Shown here: piece after piece, positions 1 through 8,110 of the stretch
Position numbering within the stretch: the stretch's first letter is position 1
How the letters are laid out: every line of letters starts with the position of its first letter
Source of the DNA: Drechmeria coniospora
Lineage: Eukaryota > Ascomycota > Sordariomycetes > Hypocreales > Ophiocordycipitaceae
Reading direction: 5' to 3'
Assembly (NCBI RefSeq): GCF_001625195.1
Contig: NW_024467517.1
Location: 1-14,715, forward strand
DNA: 14,715 nucleotides
Program-made: the position numbers and the translations under genes
Notes under the pieces: model-generated
Database searches by the model: none
The model's input: the letters and a program-made list of their open reading frames with translations, nothing else
Told to the model about the DNA's origin: nothing

Positions 1-2342
1 TCGCAACGCAGCCAACGCAAAGGGAAGATCTTGTACGATTTCATGGCTCAAGGCGACGACGAGGTCACCGTCGCTGCAGGCGATGATGTCAGCATTCTCG
101 ACGATTCTACAAGTGAGGAGTGGTGGCAGGTTCGCCGCCTTAAAAATGGCAATCAGGGCGTTGTTCCCAGCTCCTACATCGAAATCACAGGATCAATCAC
201 CCCCATCGTGGCAACCTATTCAGATGTAGATTCAGCCAAGGCCACCGTCGAACAGAACCGCCTTGAGGAGATCCGGCTGACCAAAGAAGCCATTAGAGCG
301 AGCAAGCAGCCTCAACAGGTAGGGATGGGAATGAATCTTCCCGAAAGAGGGAGCAGCCTTGTGGCCAAGGAACATAGTAATAATTTGGGACAACAGCGAA
401 GCCGGCATGAAACTGGCCGAACCGATGGCGATGAGCATCCAAAGGCCAAGTCAAGTATAGCCTCCCCTGATACAGCCCACTTTGCGACGACGATGAATAT
501 AGAGCGCTGACCAACTCAAATCACAGAACCGGAGTTAACCAAGGTGAGAGCCTGGACAGATCGGTCTGGCTCCTTCACTGTCGAGGCACAGTTTCTCGGC
601 CTCAAGGACGGCAAAATTCATCTACACAAGATGAACGGTGTCAAGATTGCTGTACCAATCACCAAGATGTCGCGCGCCGATCTTGGGTATGTCGAGAGTG
701 CGACAGGCATCAGTCTCGACGATGACAGGCCCCTGGCGGACGTCAAGACGGCCAAGTCGGCAGAGAAAAACCGTCTGTCCGAGGTCGGAGCAACTGTTGG
801 GAAGAGCGAAAATATTGACTATGACTGGTTTGAGTTTTTCCTGGCGTGCGAGGTTGCGGTTGGGCTTTGCGAACGGTATGCCCAGGCCTTCGCCCGGGAT
901 TCGATGGATGAGAGTGTGCTGCCTGACGTCAACGCGACAATACTTCGAACGTTGGGTCTTCGCGAAGGCGACATTATTAAGGTCATGCGCAAGCTGGATG
1001 CCAAGTATGGCCGCGACCGGGGGAAGCTTGAGTCGAACGAAGAGACAACCGGGGCCTTTTCTCTGGACCTGGAGGAGCCCTTCGTAACAATACACGGAAG
1101 GGTCGACCGACACGAGCCATGCAGACAAGCGACGTTGTCAGTACCGCCATCATTTCCGGGAATAACACCTCGGATGGTGTCAAGTCTTTCTCAGGGGCGA
1201 GTTCAAAGTCATCCAACACTACATCCACTGGGTTCGATGACGATGCTTGGGATGTAAAGGCGGACTTGACCAAACAGCAAGTGACGGCAAATGGAAAGCA
1301 ACCCAGCTCGGTGGCAAAAACGCAGTCGACTCCGGAGCCAGCCGTGACCGCCGAGTTGACAGGTTCTATGAAGGAACTGTCTCTACTCTCCCGCCCACTT
1401 CAACCAACCCAAATCGAGCCCCCACCAACGATAGCGAAAATGACCAACACACTAGAGCTTCAAGATCACACTCAACAACTCACTGGCGCAAGCCCGTCCT
1501 TCTTTTCCACCGTCCCCAAACCTGCCCAATCGCCATCGTCACCAAAAGCTCTTGCCCGACACCGACCGGCACCCCTTCAATGTCATCGACGGAAAGCTCT
1601 CTGATACCGCCGCCGCCTCAACGTCCCTTGTCGGCTCCTCAGGCAGCACAGTTATCCGTACCGTCATCTTCCATGATGCCTCAAATGACCGGTCCTATTC
1701 AATCGCAGGCGGCATCTCCAGGTTCCAATCTCAACAATTTAGCTCAAGTCAGGCTAGTACAACAGTATTCGGAACAGCTCCAGCCCGCATCGACCGTCTA
1801 CTTAAGTTTCCAGGATCAAGGCCTAGCTTCATATTCATCAGGAGCCACGAACCAGCAGCAATATATGCAGCCAATGATGACAGGGGTTCCAGGTTCAAGC
1901 CCTTTCCCGGATTCGGGCCGTCCATTGCAACCTCAAATTCTGGCTCAACCCAGCGGCCTCCCATCTCCATTTCCTCCCAGCGTAATGCCCTACTCCTCCG
2001 GGTCAGGCGCATTAGGCGGAGTTAATAGCATACTACCTTCGCCCCTAGAGCCTCAGAGACCGGGTGGGGTAAGTCTACAGCTGCAGCAGATGGACGCTCT
2101 TGGTTCCCTGGGTGGCGGCTTTACCCAACCGATTCAGCCTCAACAGACGGGGCCGCCCCCTCCAGTCCGATTTGGTGTGGTGAAAGCGGAAGCCCAGAGG
2201 CTGACTCCTCAGCAAACTGGGCGGCGAGCAAATCTGGCTCAAGCAAGTGAGTGATATGATGCTTGATATCAATTGCTTCACTTAGCGTAACAATAATTCA
2301 GCTAACCCTTCCGTAGCGCCCCAGAATCCTTTCGGGTTTTAA
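1..2342 (+). CDS. SLA1: SLA1-family endocytic adaptor, 3' part, with two apparent frameshifts
   Basis: Adaptor that links cargo carrying NPFxD signals to actin and clathrin at cortical endocytic sites. The 5' end lies outside the window. In order: the third SH3 domain (positions 28-190, with LYDF, EEWW and VPSSY landmarks); an intron; SHD1 (about 541-700, starting KVRAWTDRSGSF), the NPFxD-binding domain; SHD2, a SAM-like domain (about 822-1015, with YDWFEFFL and RTLGLREGD); then a long Pro/Gln/Ser-rich tail with repeated TG motifs; and a conserved C-terminus ending in an NPF motif (NPFGF), an EH-domain ligand. Exons are 1-454, 527-2246 and 2317-2342. The frame moves from 1 to 3 within 1032-1054 and from 3 to 2 within 1566-1580, and family-like protein continues across both breaks. 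Each is explained by one missing base in a G or C run, so this is either sequencing error or a recent lesion. Domain order makes the family call firm. Confidence 0.93.
455..526 (+). other. SLA1 intron (72 nt)
   Basis: The donor is A|GTATAG, the branch point GCTGAC lies at 506-511 and the acceptor is CACAG. Splicing joins the end of the SH3-SHD1 linker (AKS) to KPELTKVRAWTDR at the start of SHD1. The length is a multiple of three, and the in-frame TGA at 508-510 is part of the branch-point sequence, so an unspliced reading ends there. Confidence 0.93.
2247..2316 (+). other. SLA1 last intron (70 nt)
   Basis: The donor is GTGAGT, the branch point GCTAAC lies at 2301-2306 and the acceptor is CCGTAG. 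Splicing in phase 1 restores the C-terminal residues ATPQNPFGF, typical of the family, before the TAA at 2340-2342. Without splicing the protein would lose its terminal NPF motif. Confidence 0.94.
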
Positions 2343-3206
2343 AAAGCTACGAGAAAGCAATGCTCAGATACTCTCGGGGGGCGAATATTGGAACAAGTGG
2401 AAAGGATCGATTGAGCTCGGAACCGCAAAAGCGGAATGGCATCAAGGTTCCACACCTACAGAATTAACAATCCTCTGTATTGAGTTGATGTGCTTAGTAT
2501 GATTGCTCCCCTAGTCTTGTTAGGGTTTCATCATGCTGTGGTGACTATAAATTAAAAGGGATATCCCGACATCGCCTAGGCAGGCGATTGTCCACTTGTT
2601 CCACATCGATTTCAGCATGTCAATCATTTTTGAGGTATTGAAGTTGGCCAGAGCTACATTCTTACCATGCGTAATCACAGAGCTGGCTCGTACCACTTGC
2701 CGGTTGCTATTCAGACTGCTGTCCACAAATACCTCGACAGGGACTAGCCAGCCAAAATGGGGAGCAAGGGTGGCCGCCGCAGTTGACGATTATTCGCGTG
2801 GTGCAAGATATCCTTACGTGGAAGTAGCAGCGGGAATATAAAATGGCACACGGGAATACACCAATCTCTCATGTCGATGGTTGCTCCGTTACTGTATGAC
2901 ACATACTGGAATAGATAGCCTTCCGTTGGTTATGCCAACATTACGCGGCCTGGAGCGTTTTTTTTTTCGGGGGGGGGGGGGGGGGCTGGGCTATTCAGCA
3001 TGCCGGCTTCCATGGCCTCAGAGCCGCTTGACCAAAATTTATGGACTAAGGAATTCTATGGCCGTTCAGCTTCGAGAGACTACTCATTCAACTGTGGAGG
3101 CGTGGAATCAAAGTATGGGCATTGCAGTCGTCCCTGCCAGCATATCACGTAGGCAGGTTTTGGACAGCAATATGTACTACCAAGTGCTATTATCCAACGA
3201 GTTTCC
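2343..3206. other. Convergent intergenic region, no recognisable gene
   Basis: This lies between the 3' ends of SLA1 (plus) and the TLC gene (minus). Short open frames exist on both strands (for example plus 2596-2841, minus 2520-2726), but none resembles a protein family I know and none has a convincing start or splice structure. The notable content is the T10-C-G17 tract at 2958-2985. The 3' untranslated regions of both neighbours should fall here. Confidence 0.6.
2958..2985. repeat. T10-C-G17 homopolymer tract
   Basis: Ten T, one C and seventeen G in direct succession. The G run could form a quadruplex or slip during replication, and its length is unreliable in any assembly. Confidence 0.9.
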
Positions 3207-4235
3207 TCACACCTTGCGCCTTCGCGGTTTGCCGTCGCTTGACACACTGGAGGTGGAATAAGGTTTAGCAATATCCATCTCTGTGGTTTTATGCCTACTT
3301 GGCTCGAAGCGTTTGCGAACAGCCCTGATCATCATGACAAACCAGTAGAAGTTCAGACTGTTCAGTGTCAGGTTGCTTGCGAGATAAACAGCACCAAGCC
3401 ACATGGGCACGGAGGACTCGTCAGTGGCGAAGGCCATAACGGTCGAGTTATGCAGATGCTGGGTGGGGTGTCTGTCGATGGCAGCCCAGGTATCACGGAA
3501 GGCAAGGACGGACTGATACGTCCCATAGATAAGACGACAGCAGAAGAAACTGAAGAGGAGCAGGAACCCGTTGTAGAGCTGCATGCGAGATCCTGTCATA
3601 CCGATTTTGTCCATGAACCAGTGTATGTTCAGGAATGGCGTGGAGAGCTCCCATAGGATAAATATGCAGCCATAATAGTTGAGAAATGGCCGCTGCACGG
3701 TTCCGGTGAGTTAGCAGAGAAGATAGGGAGAGAAAGGGAAGCCCCAACGTACAAACCCAAAAATGTAAACAAACAAAGCGGATACTGCATGAGCTAGAGT
3801 GCCGAAGCCGAAAACGTCGATATTCCAGCTCGTAATGATGAGATCCCAGACAAAGTAGCCTGCGGCCAGGGCCTGTATCATCCCAGCCGCACCAGTATAG
3901 CCCCATACACGCTCCTCCCAGTTCATTGCTCGACGGTCGTCATCGACGAGCATGACCCAGGACGCCAGTATGATTATAAGAGTGCTCTGGAACATGGAGA
4001 CGACATGAGCATCCCAGTTGAGGCGTTTTTGGGGAGATAATTTGACATAGTGCTTTGACGCAAGTAGTTTGGATACTATAGGGGAGATGGGCCAAAAGAC
4101 GAGCGTGTATCCTATAGCCGCGGCGAGGACCTCATGGATGTGGAGAGCGAGTGTGGGGAAGCCGAGACGTTCGCACCAGGGTTGAACCAAGTCAACAAGC
4201 CAGGGACTGGGCGGTATAAAGAAGGGGTCCCTCAT
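3207..4235 (-). CDS. TLC-domain multipass membrane protein
   Basis: Fungal member of the TRAM/LAG1/CLN8 superfamily, closest in layout to the TLCD4/TMEM56-like group; such proteins sit in the ER or related membranes and are linked to lipid handling. Two exons, 4235-3753 and 3692-3207, encode about 322 residues. The start is ATG at 4235, giving MRDPFFIPPSPW. Hydrophobic segments lie near residues 33-53, 77-97, 115-133, 143-160, 168-185, 200-215 and 258-284. Family-like stretches include LNWDAHVVS, GYTGAAGMIQALAAGYFVWDL, RPFLNYYG and ELSTPFLNIHWF. The C-terminus is short, basic and polar, ending KPRRRKV. I see no ceramide-synthase Lag1 motif, so ceramide synthase activity is unlikely. It converges on SLA1. 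The family call is firm; substrate and exact role are unknown. Confidence 0.9.
3693..3752 (-). other. Intron of the TLC-domain gene (60 nt)
   Basis: On the minus strand the donor is GTACGT (3752-3747), a GCTAAC branch-point sequence follows, and the acceptor is GTGCAG ending at 3693. Splicing in phase 0 joins VYIFGF to RPFLNYYG, a continuous TLC-domain segment. It removes an in-frame stop at 3713-3711. The length is a multiple of three. Confidence 0.93.
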
Positions 4236-4644
4236 ATTTTGCTGGGTTGGCTCTGTTGCAGCAAGAGTTTCGTGGCCGCTCTTGGGTGCTGCCTGCCACT
4301 GTCTATGGAATCTTTAGTGTCCAGAGCAAGCCCTTTAAAGAGTGCGAGATATATGTTCTCCTTGTGATTCTGTCAAGGGGTAACGAAGCCACCAGGAATA
4401 CCAATGGCCTGGTTGACGCAACGATTAAAACGCAGCGTGGGACACTTCAGGAATTTATGAAGTAGGGATGGATAAGCTTGGCATTCGGAGGGGTCAGAGA
4501 ATAAGTCGAGGAACAATGCCAAGACCATTGGGGTATCCTGTGGGTGGTAAATTACTTACGACACACACCTCGACTCGAAGGTCAACCCTGGAGGCAAATG
4601 CCCTTGCTCTACGGAGTAAATCTCATGAAATTTTGCATAAATTA
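4236..4644. other. Upstream region of the TLC gene, boundary to AT-rich DNA
   Basis: No gene is recognised. This stretch should contain the 5' untranslated region and promoter of the minus-strand TLC gene. A CCAAT pentamer on the minus strand (4531-4527) is the only promoter-like word I see, and it is weak evidence. Balanced base composition ends near 4640, where TA-rich RIP-like sequence starts abruptly. Confidence 0.5.
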
Positions 4645-4938
4645 GTTAACAAATAGGCTAAATAGTTAGAACTATTAAAGGATTTATTAGTATCTATACT
4701 TAGTTATAGGTACTATTCTTTAATTTTACTTATGAGGCCTACGCCTATAGCGTATGCCTTTTAAGTACTATAAAAGATTTAAGATTATTCGTAAAGTTAG
4801 TAAATAACTACAATTTATACTATATTTTTAGGAATACTATATAAGGACTATTTATTATAAGGGAATTAATAATATATTATAATTTAGTATTTTTAAAAAA
4901 GTATTAATAATAAAGAAGAGGATATATTAATATAATTA
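4645..4938. other. AT-rich RIP-degraded sequence
   Basis: TA-rich DNA with no open reading frame and little CpA or TpG. It looks like a mutated remnant of repeated DNA whose family cannot be recognised. An imperfect inverted repeat sits at 4735-4759 (arms AGGCCTACGC and GCGTATGCCT around CTATA, with one mismatch). Confidence 0.6.
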
Positions 4939-5112
4939 TATTATAGAGTTACTAGGCAATTGCTCTAGGACTCTTAATAATATTTATTAAAAGACTTAAA
5001 CAAGGGAAAACTACTTAGCAGTTAGGGCTTTTAGTTTATATGTATTCCTTTAGTAGGTCCGTTGGTCTTTTTATTTTGTATCCTATATTGGGCTAAGCCT
5101 AATACTATAACA
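4939..5112. repeat. Short interspersed repeat, copy A (probable solo LTR)
   Basis: First of three copies of a roughly 171-bp sequence. It begins TATTATAG and ends CTATAACA, and is flanked by the perfect 5-bp direct repeat AATTA (4934-4938 and 5113-5117). Its 3' end keeps CA, so the original termini were probably TGTTATAG..CTATAACA, the TG..CA form of an LTR. A MITE is the alternative. Confidence 0.75.
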
Positions 5113-5146
5113 AATTACTCTTTAAAATTCTTAATACATAAAGTAC

Positions 5147-5217
5147 TATTAAAATTACTAGTATTTGTATTAGTAAGACTACTTAAATAGGATACTATTC
5201 TATGTATTGCTATTTGC
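5147..5217 (+). repeat. Relic of a Copia LTR, 5' part, opposite orientation to the intact element
   Basis: Aligns by eye with the start of the intact LTR read on the minus strand: TGTTAAAATACTAG corresponds to TATTAAAATTACTAG, followed by matching TAGTAAGACTAC and AAATAGGATACTAT segments. Most differences are C to T or G to A. Similarity appears to resume after repeat copy B, around 5399-5460 (AGTAGTACTACTGCT, then GTATAAGTA), so copy B split this LTR. Confidence 0.65.
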
Positions 5218-5222
5218 AATAT

Positions 5223-5393
5223 TATTATAGAGTTACTAAGTAACTGCTCTAGGGCTCTTAATAATATTTACTAAAAGACTTAAAGGAGGGAAAACTACTT
5301 AGTAATTAGGGCTTTTAGTTATATGCATTCTTCCTAGTAGGTCCCTTAGTTCCCTCCGTTCTCCTATATCGGGCTAAGCCTAATACTATAATA
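5223..5393. repeat. Short interspersed repeat, copy B (probable solo LTR)
   Basis: Second copy, 171 bp, running from TATTATAG to CTATAATA, and flanked by a perfect 5-bp direct repeat AATAT (5218-5222 and 5394-5398). It contains the subterminal hairpin GTTACTAAGTAAC and an internal pair CTAAAAG/CTTTTAG. It interrupts the LTR relic that begins at 5147. Its own target duplication, different from that of copy A, shows A and B are separate insertions, not two LTRs of one element. Confidence 0.78.
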
Positions 5394-5508
5394 AATATCT
5401 AGTAGTAGTACTACTGCTTACTAATATACTACTATTGTACTATATGTATAAGTAGTATATTGAGTTAACGAATTGTACTTACTATACAAATTCTTCTTGC
5501 TTTAACTT

Positions 5509-5513
5509 AGTAT
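5509..5513. repeat. Target site duplication, left copy (AGTAT)
   Basis: The five bases AGTAT directly abut the left LTR and recur at 12117-12121 directly after the right LTR. Five bp is the usual duplication for Copia integration. The match fixes the outer ends of the element. Confidence 0.85.
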
Positions 5514-5743
5514 TCTTGCAATTTGCGTGCGCAAGAGGAGGGGTAGTGGAAGTATATCGCACGGACCAGGGAATCAATCAAGCTGTTAGTAACAGCATAA
5601 GGGGTGCCAGTTAGTAACTGGGCAAGAGTGCACAATTGGTAGTACCGAATTATACAAACGAATGCGATTATATTTCAAAAAGGAGAAACTATTCTAAGGG
5701 AATGGCTACTGCCTTATATAGGTGTAGAAGTGCAGTAAAGACT

Positions 5744-5876
5744 GTTCCAGCTTGTTCCATAAGTAGGGTAAGTAACATTCCGGCTTATTCCAAGAAGTTC
5801 CAGCTTATTCCATAAGTAGGGTAAGCAACATTCCGGCTTATTCCAAGAGGTTCCAGTATATTCCATAAGTAGGGTA
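5744..5876 (-). repeat. 53-bp tandem repeats in the 3' LTR, TTCC phased at 10 bp
   Basis: About 2.5 copies of a 53-bp unit, starting at 5744, 5797 and 5850, each beginning GTTCCAG. TTC trinucleotides fall in runs of two, four and four, with exactly 10 bp between starts inside a run. This is the same arrangement as in the 5' LTR, where it would lie in the active promoter. Confidence 0.88.
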
Positions 5877-5877
5877 T

Positions 5878-5917
5878 GGAATATTCTAGAATATTCTAGA
5901 ATGTTCTAGAGCATTCT
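5878..5917 (-). promoter_or_regulatory. Heat-shock-element array, 3' LTR copy
   Basis: Identical to the array at 11861-11900: eight contiguous pentamers alternating nGAAn and nTTCn. In the 3' LTR it would drive outward transcription toward the left flank, away from the element, if active. Confidence 0.75.
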
Positions 5918-6133
5918 GTACTATACCTAATTAGGCAAGTATCTCTAACAAATAGTTTAGAGAAATAGTATGTTGTATACTATTAGTCAGCTCTGTATAC
6001 TTACTTATACTCTCAGTATAGTATAGTATATCTGCCAGCAGTAGTACTTCTGGCAGTTGCTACTGGTAGTAGCAATAATAGGATAGTATCCTATTTGGGT
6101 AGTCTTACTAGTATAAATCCTAGTATTTTAACA

Positions 6134-6145
6134 CCCCCTCTATTT
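6134..6145 (-). other. Polypurine tract of the Copia element
   Basis: The minus strand reads AAATAGAGGGGG immediately before the 3' LTR. A purine run at this place primes plus-strand DNA synthesis in LTR retrotransposons. The gag-pol stop codon lies only about 18 bp upstream, so there is almost no 3' untranslated spacer. Confidence 0.88.
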
Positions 6146-7942
6146 AGCTAGTATGACTACTGCTAAATAGGGATCCCTTGGAGACCTAGTAGGCCAAGGT
6201 AGCGTTGGAAGAGATCAGCGGTAAGGGCCTTAGTAAGACCATCGGCAGGCATAGACTTAGTGTTCAGGTAACTGATTTTAGCTAGTCCATTGGTTGCTTC
6301 TTGCCGAATATACCGAAACTTTAGCAGTGTATGCTTTGTTCGGTTATGCTGATTGGGATTGTTGGCATTAGAGATAGATCCGTTGTTATCGCACAAAAGT
6401 AGGATGGGTTTTTTAAGGCCTTTGTCGATTTCTGTAAATAGACCGTCTAGCCATTTAAGTTCCCGAATTGCTTCCAGTAGGGCATCCGATTCTGCCTCTA
6501 CAGTAGAAAGAGCAATAGTACTAGCCCTTTTTGATTTCCAGCAGATTGGTCCACCGGCTAGAGTAAAGAGGTACCCATAGGTAGACTTAGAAGAATCCAA
6601 GTCACCTGCAAAGTCGCTGTCGGAATATCCTAATAGATTGGGTGTTGTTGACTTAGACCAATAGCATATAGCTAGGTCTGTAGTTCCTTTTAGATATCGA
6701 AGGAGGTTCTTGCCGGCTGATAGCTGCAGACTAGTAGCCTGATGCATATACCGGGATAGCCATTGGATTGCAAAGGCTATATCTGGTCGGGTCAGTAGCA
6801 TAAGGTACATTAGAGTCCCTACTATCTGTTGGTATACCAGTTGGTCGGTTGCGGACAAGGGAGTAAGAGGCGTTGTAGTAGCCTGCTTAAGTACTCCTGG
6901 CTGTAGCGGTATTGCTACTGCCTTGGACTCCTTTAACCCAAATCGGGATAGGGCTTCCTCAATATACCCTTTTTGGCTAAGGGTAATACCCTTAGTTGTT
7001 CGACTGATTTGTACGCCTAGGAAGAAGGCGGCCTGTCCGCGGTCTTCGATTGGGTAAACCATATGTAGTTGTTGCTTCAACTTGTTAATATATGTACGGT
7101 TTGGTCCAATAAGTAGGCAGTCGTCGATATGGCTAACTATGTAAGTACTAGTAGTACTGTTATAGTAGATAGCCGGATTAGATACAAGGGGGCTGTATCC
7201 GTATTGTTGTAGCAGTTTGGTAAGTGCCTCCTGCTATTCTCTAGGTCCTTGTTTTAAGCCGTAGAGTGCCTTTTTCAAAAGGATGCCTTATTTGACTGCC
7301 GGATTGTAGCCTAGCTTAGCTAGTAGCTTAGCTAAATTATTAGTCTTATTAAGACTAATAAATGCTTCCAGTCCCTCAGGGATTTCAAGATAATTGACTT
7401 TAGGTAGCTCACTGTTTAGGAAAGCACCAATAAAGTCAATCTGTTCGACGTACCAGTTGTTCTGGGCAGCTAGGGCTAGTAGTATCCTCCAGGTAGGTGG
7501 AATACTAGTAGTTGCAAAAGTCTCTAGGTAATCGAGGCCTTCGATTTGCATAAATCCCTTAGCTACTAGTCGTGCCTTGAATTTGATGGGGTTGTTCTGC
7601 TGGTCCTTTTTGACTCGTAGTACAAGTCGGCTTTTCAGAAGTCGTCTGCCAGTTGGTATTTCTTGAAGGGGGATAAAATAGAATACCCCTGCCTGGATAA
7701 GCTGCTGGAATTCCGAGAATATAGCACTTATCCACTGGTCTTTGTTATCTGACTTAAGTACCTGTTTCCAGCTAGTAGGCTCGCTACTATTTAGTAGTTG
7801 CTTGGCCTTAGCTTGGTAGCATAGGTCCTGGATCCAATACGCTAGGTTAAGATCCATTGGGTCAGGGTTGTCTTCTGGTTCTGGTGCATCTGGAAGAGAG
7901 GTATCTGGTAGATCCTCTATTGGCTGGGCCAGGACCCCCTCT

Positions 7943-8110
7943 ATTGTACTAGTCCTAGTAAGACTAGTTGGTCCGTTGGCTCCTTGCAACCTACTGGTCC
8001 TAGTAGGACTAGTAGGTCCGTTGGTTCCTTGTAACCTACTGGTCCTAGTAGGACTGGTAGGTCTACTAGTCCTAGTAGGACTAGTAGGTCCGTTGGCCCC
8101 CTCTGTCTCC
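7943..8110 (-). repeat. 45-bp coding minisatellite in the integrase-RT linker
   Basis: Units of 45 bp (15 residues, GPTSPTRTSRLQGAN with variants) recur at 7970 and 8015, then at 8087 after an extra 27 bp. All changes are multiples of three, so the frame is kept. It encodes a Ser/Thr/Arg-rich flexible linker between integrase and reverse transcriptase. Confidence 0.85.

Larger units (their letters stand above)
5514..6133 (-). repeat. 3' LTR of the Copia element
   Basis: 620 bp, matching 11497-12116 without indels. The differences from the 5' LTR are at 5638 (G versus A), 5658 (A versus G), 5859 (T versus C) and 6052 (G versus A). In element orientation it begins TGTTAAAATA and ends TTGCAAGA. 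It includes copies of the heat-shock-type array (5878-5917), the 53-bp tandem repeats and the TATA box. Confidence 0.97.

Noticed and set aside
1003..1060. A cryptic intron explaining the first SLA1 frame change
   Set aside because: No acceptor or branch point at a workable distance from GTATGG at 1003, and the flanking coding sequence looks continuous.
2520..2726. Open frames on both strands in the intergenic region, including minus-strand residues around VVRASSVITHGKN
   Set aside because: No family recognised, no ATG start on the minus strand, no convincing splice sites; lengths are within chance.
2881..3261. Open frame on the plus strand running through the G17 tract
   Set aside because: It depends on the exact homopolymer length, overlaps the 3' exon of the TLC gene antisense and resembles no known protein.
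4939..5393. Copies A and B as the two LTRs of one small element
   Set aside because: Each copy has its own different 5-bp target duplication, and the sequence between them resembles a Copia LTR relic.
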